Part shown: positions 27,468-35,614 of the stretch, piece by piece
Position numbering within the stretch: the first letter of the stretch is position 1
How the letters are laid out: each line of letters opens with the position of its first letter
Origin: Sheuella sp.
GTDB lineage: Bacteria > Pseudomonadota > Gammaproteobacteria > Burkholderiales > Burkholderiaceae_B
DNA: 64,000 nt
Reading direction: 5' to 3'
Assembly: GCA_030650995.1 (NCBI GenBank)
Contig: JAUSCY010000027.1
Span: 30,990-94,989 of the forward strand
The notes under the pieces: generated by a model
What the model was told of the DNA's origin: nothing
The model's input: only the letters and a program-made list of their open reading frames with translations
Database searches by the model: none
Program-made: the position numbers and the translations under genes

Positions 27468-28550
27468 TTAGCGCGGGATTAAACGATTTTTTTGCATTAA
27501 CTCTAACCAGTCATGCAAAGAGTCCTCGGTGTCGTAGCAATTCGCAAATCCATGCTGACGTAATTTGATGGGACTTAATACGGAATCAGCAAGATTCTCT
27601 GCACCATAACCAAGAGCGCGATCGGTAAACTCCCAGGAGCTTGAAATCAATTGCGCCAATGTATGGGATTTCAAATCGTATTTTTTAACGACCCTCTCCC
27701 ACGTCGCTTCATGCTTAGGCATGACCTCAGTCATACATAAAGGCACGTGCTCGCCAGCCTGCATACCAAAGCGCTCGGCAATCGAGCCCCAGATATCGGG
27801 CCAGACAAGTGAATCACCGTTCACGACGTTGTAAGTTTCGTTGGCGGCGATTTCATGTGTGGCGGTAAATTCAGCGGCCTGGGCAATCATGCGGCTGTCA
27901 CTTGCACCATTAATGTAACGACCACCGCCAGGAAAATGCAAAGGTAAATCCTGCTCACGCATGACTGCCGCATAGGCACCTATCGCTGCGATAATATTCA
28001 TCGGGCTTGAGACTGCGTAACCAAAAACAATCTGCGGCCGCAAAATCGAAAAAGTCCATGCTGCAGTTTTTTGACGCTCGCGGATCAAATCTTCTTGTAA
28101 CCAATAAAAATTCTGATGCGCATGGCGAGGCCACCTCTCCTTGGCAGGGACCGGAGCAGGTTCCACATGACCGCCATAGGCCTTTGTTCCCTGCATGATC
28201 GTGATATGCCGTAAGCCTTTAGCCTGCGGCTCCACCGCATCAAGCAGATTCCTGAGCATGGCCTCATTGACAGCCATCTGTCTTGGATCACGCCAACCCG
28301 CTACCAGCTCGGGTAATTCAAACAAAGCCGCGAACAAGATATGCGTGACGTGCGTCAGTCCGGCGGCTGCGCTCTGGCATGCAGACAGATCCGTCAGGTC
28401 GACGCTCATGTGCTTTGCGCCGTCTGGTAACGCAACAGGTCGGCGCGAAAGGGCTATCACATCCCAGTCAGGCAAAGCCGCGAAGTGTTCGAGCGCTGCC
28501 GCACCCACCACTCCACTGGCGCCAGCTATCAATATTGTGTGTTTTTTCAT
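27468..28550 (-). CDS. Atypical SDR of the PRISE (progesterone 5-beta-reductase / iridoid synthase-like) type
   Basis: This 360-residue NAD(P)-binding protein has the nucleotide motif IAGASGVVGAAALEHF at the N-terminus and SRRPV after the second strand. NFYWLQEDLIRER resembles the PRISE signature NFYY..ED, with tyrosine in place of the usual YxxxK. PRISE enzymes reduce activated C=C bonds of enones using NADPH. ATG 28550 follows AGAGGG; the frame from 28574 adds eight residues. The substrate is unknown, but an enone or unsaturated acid intermediate fits the surrounding CoA genes. Annotation pipelines usually call these NAD-dependent epimerases. Confidence 0.8.
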   Translation of the reverse strand: MKKHTILIAGASGVVGAAALEHFAALPDWDVIALSRRPVALPDGAKHMSVDLTDLSACQSAAAGLTHVTHILFAALFELPELVAGWRDPRQMAVNEAMLRNLLDAVEPQAKGLRHITIMQGTKAYGGHVEPAPVPAKERWPRHAHQNFYWLQEDLIRERQKTAAWTFSILRPQIVFGYAVSSPMNIIAAIGAYAAVMREQDLPLHFPGGGRYINGASDSRMIAQAAEFTATHEIAANETYNVVNGDSLVWPDIWGSIAERFGMQAGEHVPLCMTEVMPKHEATWERVVKKYDLKSHTLAQLISSSWEFTDRALGYGAENLADSVLSPIKLRQHGFANCYDTEDSLHDWLELMQKNRLIPR

Positions 28551-28577
28551 TTCACCCTCTCTGCCTGATAGCAATGA

Positions 28578-28931
28578 TTACAAGAGATGCTGACCACGCA
28601 ACTGGCCACGCAAAGACTCTGGAACTTCGATCTCGAATCCAAGCACCGCCGCGGACAACGCCTTGCCATAGTTGTCCAGACACAGGCTACGTGAGACGCC
28701 ACCACCCAGCGCCCCCTGAGCGACAAAGTTCATCGCATCCAGGTTATCCACCTCATAACGCGTGACGGGACCTTTGATCGCCCCGGCATAGAAGGCTTTG
28801 AATCGCTCTGCAGTCAGCTGATCCTTAAGCAAGACATACAACTCTGGAGTGTAGGCAAAGACGGCAATGTTTGAGGTGTCGCCCTTGTCACCTGACCGCG
28901 CATGCGCAACATGCTGAAGTTTCACTTTCAT
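28578..28931 (-). CDS. AtuA C-terminal-domain-like small protein
   Basis: The 117-residue protein begins LQHVAHARSGDKGDTSNIAVFAY, the signature of the C-terminal domain of AtuA-type proteins (acyclic terpene utilisation). In Pseudomonas AtuA this domain is fused to the DUF1446 part; here it is a separate gene three bases downstream of the larger subunit. It probably forms a two-subunit complex with that product. The biochemical activity of the family is not established. Confidence 0.8.
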   Translation of the reverse strand: MKVKLQHVAHARSGDKGDTSNIAVFAYTPELYVLLKDQLTAERFKAFYAGAIKGPVTRYEVDNLDAMNFVAQGALGGGVSRSLCLDNYGKALSAAVLGFEIEVPESLRGQLRGQHLL

Positions 28932-28934
28932 CGT

Positions 28935-30290
28935 TTAACTCACAAAATAATTGATGGAAGGTGTGACACGCTCGCGTGGCACCAGCGAAGACCATACGCC
29001 AATCACTTCGCGGGTACGGTCCTGATGAGGCACGCGCTTACCTGTATGCGCAACGCCAGATACTGCCATGCCGTCGATTTCACGTCCTATCTTGGCCGCT
29101 TCTTCGCGCGTCTTGGTACGCGCAGCAACACGCACTGCGATCTCGTAAGGTTCTGGTGCATCAGCAGGTGTCGCATCACCGTGAATGGCATTCAACCCCA
29201 GATAGTCAATGCGCACATCCTCGGCTTGCAAGTTGACGATCTTGAACCGCTCTTCCAGTATTTTTTTAGCTAGCTGCGCGCGCCGTAAAGCACCTGGCCC
29301 GGCATAGAAAAACATATCTTCGCCAATAAATCCCTCGGTGCATCCAATTGATACCTTCAACGTTGGTGTGCGTGGCTTGCCGCCGATATGACTGACTTTG
29401 ACGCGATCCGGTCCAACTTGCTCGATCTGCGCGGTTGTGAAATCCACCACAACGTCGGGAGTCAGATAGTTCGCAGGGTCGTGAACCTCATAGAGCATTT
29501 GCTCTTTGACGGTCTCCAGCGTCACTTGCCCACCGGTCCCGGCAACCTTTGTAATCACAGCACTCCCGTCGCGACTCACTTCTGCAATTGGAAAACCAAA
29601 AATCCATGGATCAGGTACATCTTTGAAACCTGGATCTGAAAAATAGCCTCCCGTTACCTGCGCCCCACATTCAAGCAAGTGTCCCAGACCATTGCCCTGC
29701 CCCAGCTTCACGTGATCAAGCGGATCCCATTCAAACTCATACATCATAGGAGCCATGAATATAGAGGGGTCTGCAACGCGTCCGGTGATGACGATCTGCG
29801 CGCCAGCCTTGAGCGCATCCACAATGGGCTCAGCACCCTGATAGACTTCCGCAGAAATCAGCGTGGACGTGAGTGTGGAGGTCGGTTTACCGTTCTCCAG
29901 AATCTTATCGGTCAGTTCCAGCACATGCTCGGTTATCAGGCTGCCATTAACCGAGGCGACTTTGACGCCTGTGTAACCAAACTCCTGAAGCCAGTGGACC
30001 ACTCGCCGAGCCGCGGCATCAGGATTGATCCAGCCCTGGTTGGTGATGATTTTTGTGCCGCGTTTCATACAGTGCGGCAGAACCGCTTTCATCCGGTCGT
30101 CGAGATAAGTGTCGTAACCAGGAAAACTCGGATCACGGCGCGCGCGCACCTGCGCCGCAGAAACGGTTGCTTCGGCCATGGTCTCAAAGCACAGGTAATC
30201 CAGATCACCTTTTTCAGCATTCAAGGCAGCAGGCTCAACGCGATCCCCCCACCATGCAGCGCCAGAGCCAATTCTGATCGTATCCTTCAT
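28935..30290 (-). CDS. AtuA/DUF1446-family protein (large part)
   Basis: This 451-residue cytoplasmic protein has N-terminal IRIGSGAAWWGDRVEPA, then YLCFETMAEATV, ITNQGWINPDAAARRV, VITGRVADPSIFMAP and YEVHDPANYLTPDVV. These match the DUF1446 core of AtuA, named from acyclic terpene degradation, whose reaction is unknown. It is preceded by a strong ribosome site (GGGGGA). An unusual T(5-8)AAAC triplication lies between it and the upstream IclR gene. Many Burkholderiales carry such genes next to CoA enzymes and Bug receptors, as here. Confidence 0.85.
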   Translation of the reverse strand: MKDTIRIGSGAAWWGDRVEPAALNAEKGDLDYLCFETMAEATVSAAQVRARRDPSFPGYDTYLDDRMKAVLPHCMKRGTKIITNQGWINPDAAARRVVHWLQEFGYTGVKVASVNGSLITEHVLELTDKILENGKPTSTLTSTLISAEVYQGAEPIVDALKAGAQIVITGRVADPSIFMAPMMYEFEWDPLDHVKLGQGNGLGHLLECGAQVTGGYFSDPGFKDVPDPWIFGFPIAEVSRDGSAVITKVAGTGGQVTLETVKEQMLYEVHDPANYLTPDVVVDFTTAQIEQVGPDRVKVSHIGGKPRTPTLKVSIGCTEGFIGEDMFFYAGPGALRRAQLAKKILEERFKIVNLQAEDVRIDYLGLNAIHGDATPADAPEPYEIAVRVAARTKTREEAAKIGREIDGMAVSGVAHTGKRVPHQDRTREVIGVWSSLVPRERVTPSINYFVS

Positions 30291-30300
30291 GTATCCCCCA

Positions 30301-30331
30301 TTTTTAAACTTTTTTTTAAACTTTTTTAAAC
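30301..30331. repeat. Triplicated T-run repeat (TTTTT...AAAC) upstream of the AtuA-like gene
   Basis: Three consecutive units of five, eight and six T residues each followed by AAAC (30301-30309, 30310-30321, 30322-30331). The block lies in the 50-base gap between the IclR stop and the AtuA-like start, immediately before the ribosome site. The differing T-run lengths point to slippage. Confidence 0.7.
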
Positions 30332-30340
30332 TTTAATCAT

Positions 30341-31126
30341 TCAAATTTCTTGCAATTCATCCGTCTGATTTGGTACGGACGGATTCGATAATTCATACGC
30401 TACTTTTTTCAGAGCCGAAACCAGGAACTCTTTTCGACCAAGTATGCGATCACTTAATGCAGCCACACTCAAGGCTGCAAATGGACGACCATCGCGACCA
30501 AATACTGGAACGCCCAGACCACCCATTTGTGCAACGACCACCTCAACCAGCATGGCATAGCCACGCTCGCGGGATCGGGCGACTTCTTCCTTAATGCTAA
30601 TAAGACTCATGAGCGGATATCTCTGTGCAATCACGTTACGATTCAACTCCAGTACGGCATCGACTTCCTCGTCTGGCAACCAGGCCAGCAGCGCCATGCT
30701 TCCTGCGCCAACGCCTAAAGGCCTGCGCATACCAAGATCAAGATAATTCGCCCGGATAGGGAAGCTGCCGAACTCGCGATCGATACAGACGGCTTCGCAG
30801 CCGCTGCGCGTCGATAACAGTACCGTATCGCCACACATTTCTGCCAATCGCAACAAAGCGGGACGTGCGCGATCCCTGATATGATCGCGGCCCTGCATCG
30901 CCAGACCTAGTGTGATGGCTTCATCACCCAGCGTGTATTTTTTTGTCAACGGATCGCGATGAACAAATCCCTCTTCCACCATTTCTTCCAGCAGACGTAG
31001 CGCCGTAGCCTTATTTACCCCAGACGCGCTTGCGATATCAGTCAGCCTGAGGTGTGTAGGTGTGGAAAGTGTCTTGAGAATGCGACAGACCTTCTGCGCA
31101 GCACTGCTGTCAGAAATCTGCCGCAT
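30341..31126 (-). CDS. IclR-family transcriptional regulator
   Basis: The 261-residue protein has an N-terminal winged helix-turn-helix (LRLTDIASASGVNKATALRLLEEMVEEGFVHRD, about 27-60) and a C-terminal GAF-like effector domain (about 80-250, with RANYLDLGMRRPLGVGAGSMALLAW). It is embedded in the catabolic run, three bases after the cyclase gene, so it is probably co-transcribed with the genes it controls. The inverted repeat at 36924-36944 upstream of the first operon gene is one candidate operator. The effector is presumably the substrate or its CoA ester. Confidence 0.92.
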   Translation of the reverse strand: MRQISDSSAAQKVCRILKTLSTPTHLRLTDIASASGVNKATALRLLEEMVEEGFVHRDPLTKKYTLGDEAITLGLAMQGRDHIRDRARPALLRLAEMCGDTVLLSTRSGCEAVCIDREFGSFPIRANYLDLGMRRPLGVGAGSMALLAWLPDEEVDAVLELNRNVIAQRYPLMSLISIKEEVARSRERGYAMLVEVVVAQMGGLGVPVFGRDGRPFAALSVAALSDRILGRKEFLVSALKKVAYELSNPSVPNQTDELQEI

Positions 31127-31129
31127 GAC

Positions 31130-32185
31130 TTACACCGTAGCGACTGCTGTGGAGGGTGAACCCACCGCGCCGGGCAGACGCAATGGAGGTGCTGTTAGCA
31201 GGAAACGATTGCGACCGTTCTTGCGCAACCACTGCGCCAGCGGCGTGAGGTAAAACATTTCACCGAGATGGATGCCGAGCTTGAACAGGCAATGCTCATG
31301 CAACGGCAGCGTTGCACAGCACCCAGCGTGCTTGGTTGCAGGATGCGCCTCTACAGCGTAGTTATCGGCCATCAGCACCACCAGATCACTATCGGTAATC
31401 CAGTTCAGAAGCTTTGAATCACGACCATCGAGCGCAGCGCAGCTATTGTCCAGAATGCTGAGATCTGGCTTTTTATTCATATCCAGCAACATCTGTGCAA
31501 AGCCGGTATGCAAGGCAACCATATCGCCTTTTTCGATCTCGACTTTATCCTGCTCGAGCACACGCATCATCGTGTCGTAATCAACGATCACTTTCTTATT
31601 ACCGAAATGCGCATGAAAATCGATCATCACTCCGCGCCCCTGTACGCAGGACTCAGCCATATTCTGAATTCCCAGCGCCATGGCGTTGGAGGTTGATTTC
31701 TGATCGCCTGGTTCAGGCACCCCTGCATCCTTGCCTTCAGTAGGGCCGATGATATGTTCGCCTGCGCGATAACCGTTGTAATAGACCGCTTCAGGAAGTC
31801 CGTCACCATTCGCATCAAATAGCGAACCTACGTGCGCCAGGCTGTCCCACTGTGTCGAATACTGCAAATGCAAAACAACCAGATCATCACTCACTACATC
31901 GCTGTGATCTTTGTTGTCGCTGAACAATTTGTAATTCATATTCGGGCGACCGTTACGTAAGGTCGGACGAATCACTGGCGGATGCCTGCGAGGATTGAGC
32001 AAACTGCCACCAGGGAAATCGAGTGGCAAACTCAGGCAGAACGGTATCCCTTCTTTGACCTCAGCAATGCCTTGTTTGATCTTTTCGGGTGTCAGCAGAT
32101 TAATCCGACCGCGCTGGTCGTCCTCACCAAAATCACCCCAGTTTGATCCCTCAGGACGATTGACCCATCTTTTTGACCCACTCAT
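31130..32185 (-). CDS. Cyclase-family (kynurenine formamidase-like) metal-dependent hydrolase
   Basis: The 351-residue protein belongs to the PF04199 cyclase family. The usual HxGTHxDxxxH metal motif appears in the variant YSTQWDSLAHVG (about 108-119), and a second signature, IDFHAHFG, follows near 200. Family members hydrolyse amides, lactones or cyclic imides. The longer form with NWGDFGEDDQRGRINLLTP at the N-terminus is common in Burkholderiales next to transporter genes. ATG 32185 overlaps the LivF-type stop by four bases. In this operon it may open a ring or an ester of the imported compound; this is inference. Confidence 0.82.
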   Translation of the reverse strand: MSGSKRWVNRPEGSNWGDFGEDDQRGRINLLTPEKIKQGIAEVKEGIPFCLSLPLDFPGGSLLNPRRHPPVIRPTLRNGRPNMNYKLFSDNKDHSDVVSDDLVVLHLQYSTQWDSLAHVGSLFDANGDGLPEAVYYNGYRAGEHIIGPTEGKDAGVPEPGDQKSTSNAMALGIQNMAESCVQGRGVMIDFHAHFGNKKVIVDYDTMMRVLEQDKVEIEKGDMVALHTGFAQMLLDMNKKPDLSILDNSCAALDGRDSKLLNWITDSDLVVLMADNYAVEAHPATKHAGCCATLPLHEHCLFKLGIHLGEMFYLTPLAQWLRKNGRNRFLLTAPPLRLPGAVGSPSTAVATV

Positions 32186-32949
32186 ATACTTTTCTCCAAC
32201 GCAGACAACGGCTCACCACCGCCAAGAAATACTCTATGTAATAAATCACCCTGACCGATCTCGGTAGAGGACGCCGCAGCAGCCACACGACCGGTTTCCA
32301 TCAGGAATGCAAAATGTGCGTGCTTGAGCGCTTTTTCAACAAGCTGCTCAACCAGCAGAATAGCCAAACCTTTTGCGCATAATTCAGAGGCAACTGTCAG
32401 GATACGATCAACCACCATAGGCGCCAGACCGGCTGAAGGTTCATCAAGGATCAACAGTTTGGGCTCACCAATCACACCTTGTGCGACTGCCAGAATTTGT
32501 TGTTGTCCGCCCGATAACCTTGAAGCCATCTGCTGTTTGCGCTCGGCGAGCTCTGGAAATAATTCATAAATTTCTTCCAGTTTGCTTCGATCACCACGCG
32601 GTGATTTCGCATAGGTGCCGATCATCAGATTATCTTCGACCGTCAGTGTTTGAAAAACGCGATGTCCTTCAAGGACCTGAACAATTCCTGACTGAACGAT
32701 CTGCCTCGGACTCGCCTGAGTGAGGTCTTGTCCGGAGAAGCTCACGCTACCACTGCGCTTTGGGATCAGACCTGAGATCGCATGCATCACTGTGCTTTTT
32801 CCGGCACCGTTGCGACCAAGAACCACTACGAATTCACCGGCACGGACGTCCATGGACAAGCCGTGAACAACCTCTGCCTTGCCATATGCGACATGTAAGT
32901 CACGCACACTCAGCAATACCTCTTCGGGTCGGGAAGAATGATTATTCAT
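32182..32949 (-). CDS. Branched-chain-amino-acid-type ABC transporter ATPase (LivF-like)
   Basis: This 255-residue ATPase has Walker A GRNGAGKST (about 44-52), Q-loop VLEGHRVF (LivF-type), signature LSGGQQQILAVAQ, Walker B LLILDEPSAGLAP and H-loop LLVEQ. It is the second ATPase of the importer, paired with the LivG half of the neighbouring fusion protein. It starts three bases after that gene and overlaps the cyclase gene. Confidence 0.93.
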   Translation of the reverse strand: MNNHSSRPEEVLLSVRDLHVAYGKAEVVHGLSMDVRAGEFVVVLGRNGAGKSTVMHAISGLIPKRSGSVSFSGQDLTQASPRQIVQSGIVQVLEGHRVFQTLTVEDNLMIGTYAKSPRGDRSKLEEIYELFPELAERKQQMASRLSGGQQQILAVAQGVIGEPKLLILDEPSAGLAPMVVDRILTVASELCAKGLAILLVEQLVEKALKHAHFAFLMETGRVAAAASSTEIGQGDLLHRVFLGGGEPLSALEKSI

Positions 32950-32952
32950 TAT

Positions 32953-34719
32953 TTATGCTCCGAGGTAGACACGAATAACTTCCGGATCGTGACGGACTTC
33001 CTCAGAAGTGCCGTGCTGGATCATTCGTCCTACATTCAAGGCGGTTACCTTGTCGCAGACACGGAAAACAAAATCTGTGTGATGTTCGACCAGTAATACC
33101 CCAATACCCGACTTACTAATCGCGCGAATCACTGAACCGAGATGTTCGATTTCAACACTGGTCAGCCCGCCTGCAGGCTCATCGAGCAGGATAAATCTGG
33201 GCCTGAGAGCCAGGCCGCGCGCGATTTCGAGAAATCTTTGTTGTGCATGGTCCAACAGATTTGCGCGTCTATGCATCACAGGGCCCAGACCGACGCCGTG
33301 CAACAGCTCCTCAGCCCGGGCGCGCAGGACTTTATCTTCTGCACGCACATGCGGTAACGCAAAGGCTGACGCCATAAACCCGGCAGTAGACTCCGACCAG
33401 GCACCGATCATGGCATTCTCAAGCACAGTCAGCTCAGGCAACAAGCGGGGCTTTTGAAAGGTCCGCGCGATACCCATCCGGGCGCGTTGCTGAACAGTTG
33501 TCTTGCCAAAATCTTCGCCACGATAAAGCATGGATCCAGCGGTTGGTTCGTAATAACCAGACAGCAAATTCAGCATGGTGGTCTTGCCGCTACCATTCGG
33601 TCCGATCAACCCATGCACCTCGTGCGGGGAGAGTGTGAGTGACACATCGTCAACGGCAGCCACACCGCCAAAATTCTTACTGATGTGCTCCATCCGAATC
33701 GCTTCATGATCACCGGCATGGGTATCGAGAACATGCCTGAGTCTTGGCAACTCGGGCTGAATCGGTATCGATGCAAGCTGGCGCGGTCTGAATCGCTCGT
33801 AAATCATCTGAATCATTCTGCCGATCCCTTCGGGTATCACCAGCACAACAATCAGCAGCAGCAAGCCATAGAAAAAATTACCCAGTTTCGCGAGAGAGGC
33901 CACCATCTCTGGTAACGCGGTCAATACAACAGTTCCAAGAAATGGTCCGACTATGCTGCCGCGCCCGCCAATGATGATGCAGACAAAGAAAAACATACTG
34001 AGATCAAAGACAAATGTCTCTGGAGTAATGTAGCTTTGGAGTGAGGCAAATAACGCTCCAGAGACACCGGCCAGTACACCGCTAAAAACGAAAGCGACAA
34101 GCTTTGCCCGGAAAACCGGTACGCCCACGGCTTGTGCAGTCACGGGATTATCTCGAATCGAAATTAACCCTTTGCCCCACATACTGCGGGCGATATTCCA
34201 GGTCAGCCAGGTCGCCGCGGCAGCAAAAATTGCAGCCAGGTAATAGAACCCTACAGGCGAATCAAAAGGCTCTGGAAACAAAGGTCCAACCAGGCCGATT
34301 CCTCCACCTGTCAGATCGACTTGGGCAAGAATGATTTCATTGACGATTAAGGCAAATGCCATCGTCGCCATGGCGAAATAAAAACCAGGCAAACGCAGTG
34401 AAGGTAAACCCAACGCGAGTCCGCAGACACCACCCAGCATGCCGGCGCAGACCATCGCGACATAGGGATCGACGCCGAATTTTCCTACCAGAATACAAAA
34501 CCCATACGAGCCTATTGATAGCAGTCCAACGTGACCAATAGATAATTGCCCCGTAAAGCCCACGACGATATTCAGTCCGGAAATCAAAACCCAGTAAACA
34601 GCGATAAGTGCCGCAAGATGCAACTGGTATTGATCACCCGCCCAGAAGGGCAGTGTCAACGCGGCAAGCGCAAATAAAACGACCAGGGCCGTGCGTGTAA
34701 AACGATTGGATGTCAGCAT
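32953..34719 (-). CDS. LivM-LivG fusion: ABC transporter permease plus ATPase
   Basis: This single 588-residue protein joins a LivM-type permease (about 1-310, with NIVVGFTGQLSIGHVGLLSIG and RDNPVTAQAVGVPVFRAKL) to a LivG-type ATPase. The ATPase part shows Walker A GPNGSGKTT, FQKPRLLPELTVLENAMIGAW, Walker B FILLDEPAGGL and H-loop LVEHHTDFV; its expected signature region reads LLDHAQQRFLEIARGL, with a degenerate LSxGQ. ATG 34719 leaves a 19-base gap after livH; TTG 34767 is an unlikely alternative. Fusion of these two subunits occurs in some proteobacteria. It forms the membrane complex with the LivH-type protein. Confidence 0.9.
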   Translation of the reverse strand: MLTSNRFTRTALVVLFALAALTLPFWAGDQYQLHLAALIAVYWVLISGLNIVVGFTGQLSIGHVGLLSIGSYGFCILVGKFGVDPYVAMVCAGMLGGVCGLALGLPSLRLPGFYFAMATMAFALIVNEIILAQVDLTGGGIGLVGPLFPEPFDSPVGFYYLAAIFAAAATWLTWNIARSMWGKGLISIRDNPVTAQAVGVPVFRAKLVAFVFSGVLAGVSGALFASLQSYITPETFVFDLSMFFFVCIIIGGRGSIVGPFLGTVVLTALPEMVASLAKLGNFFYGLLLLIVVLVIPEGIGRMIQMIYERFRPRQLASIPIQPELPRLRHVLDTHAGDHEAIRMEHISKNFGGVAAVDDVSLTLSPHEVHGLIGPNGSGKTTMLNLLSGYYEPTAGSMLYRGEDFGKTTVQQRARMGIARTFQKPRLLPELTVLENAMIGAWSESTAGFMASAFALPHVRAEDKVLRARAEELLHGVGLGPVMHRRANLLDHAQQRFLEIARGLALRPRFILLDEPAGGLTSVEIEHLGSVIRAISKSGIGVLLVEHHTDFVFRVCDKVTALNVGRMIQHGTSEEVRHDPEVIRVYLGA

Positions 34720-34738
34720 GATGTGTGTCGCCTTGATT

Positions 34739-35599
34739 TCAAACGGGCCGTACGCGCTTGGAGCCAAATAAACCTTCTGGCTTGAGCAACAGTACGATCA
34801 TCAGCAATCCGACAGAGATTGTTTGCTGGTACTCACCACCAAACCAGTACGTGGCATACGCGTTGAGCAATCCAAGTGCAACACCCCCGACCAACGCGCC
34901 AATATTGCTGCCTAGCCCACCCACAGCCAAAGCAATAAAACCATTGAGCGTCAAGGTCAGACCCAGAGCAAAATAAGCGAACGTTAACTGACCCGCTGCA
35001 AATCCCGCCAACCCACCCAGCGCACCGGACAGCACATAAGACATTGAGCGGATACGATCTGTCGAAACACCGCGTGCGCGTGCGGCAAAGGCATCCTCTG
35101 ACATCGCCAGAAAAAGCTTGCCGTACAAGGTGCGTCGATAAAATAATTCCAGGCCAATTGCCATGACAATTGCCAGAATAATAGGCAACCAGAATTTTTG
35201 GTCCGCCATGCCCGAGCCAAATTCCTGTGGAATCAGGCGCGGAAAGGGTGTCGGCTCGGTTCCCCACCATAAGCCGACGCCTTGCTGCACCATCGTGGCC
35301 ACAGCAAGGGTACTCAACAACCAGAGGTGCTCATCACTGCGGGCCAGCACACGACGAATCGCAAGTACATCCGTCACCCAGCCAAACAGTGCGCCCACAA
35401 CAATTGCGCCAAGCAGTCCTATGTACCAGGGCATATGCAAGTTCGTGATGAACCATGCACCGAATACGCCGCCCAGCATCGAGATCTGGCCTGTGGTGAC
35501 AGACAAGACCTTCGATGTGGAGAACATGACGTTATAAACAAGAGCTACCGCAGCGTAAAGCATGCCAATAGCCAGACCTGTTACTAGGACTGTCAACAT
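34739..35599 (-). CDS. Branched-chain-amino-acid-type ABC transporter permease (LivH-like)
   Basis: This 286-residue integral membrane protein has at least seven hydrophobic helices. LivH motifs include VTTGQISMLGGVFGAWF near the N-terminus, ARARGVSTDRIRSMSYVLSGALGG (the cytoplasmic coupling loop) and NGFIALAVGGLGSNIGALVGG. It lies 15 bases after the receptor gene. Paired with the LivM half of the fusion it forms the translocation path. Confidence 0.92.
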   Translation of the reverse strand: MLTVLVTGLAIGMLYAAVALVYNVMFSTSKVLSVTTGQISMLGGVFGAWFITNLHMPWYIGLLGAIVVGALFGWVTDVLAIRRVLARSDEHLWLLSTLAVATMVQQGVGLWWGTEPTPFPRLIPQEFGSGMADQKFWLPIILAIVMAIGLELFYRRTLYGKLFLAMSEDAFAARARGVSTDRIRSMSYVLSGALGGLAGFAAGQLTFAYFALGLTLTLNGFIALAVGGLGSNIGALVGGVALGLLNAYATYWFGGEYQQTISVGLLMIVLLLKPEGLFGSKRVRPV

Positions 35600-35614
35600 C
35601 GCCTGTGCTCCTGA

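Noticed and set aside
29679..30329. 216-residue plus-strand open frame
   Set aside because: Antisense to the AtuA-like gene; no family resemblance, and it runs into the T-run repeat.
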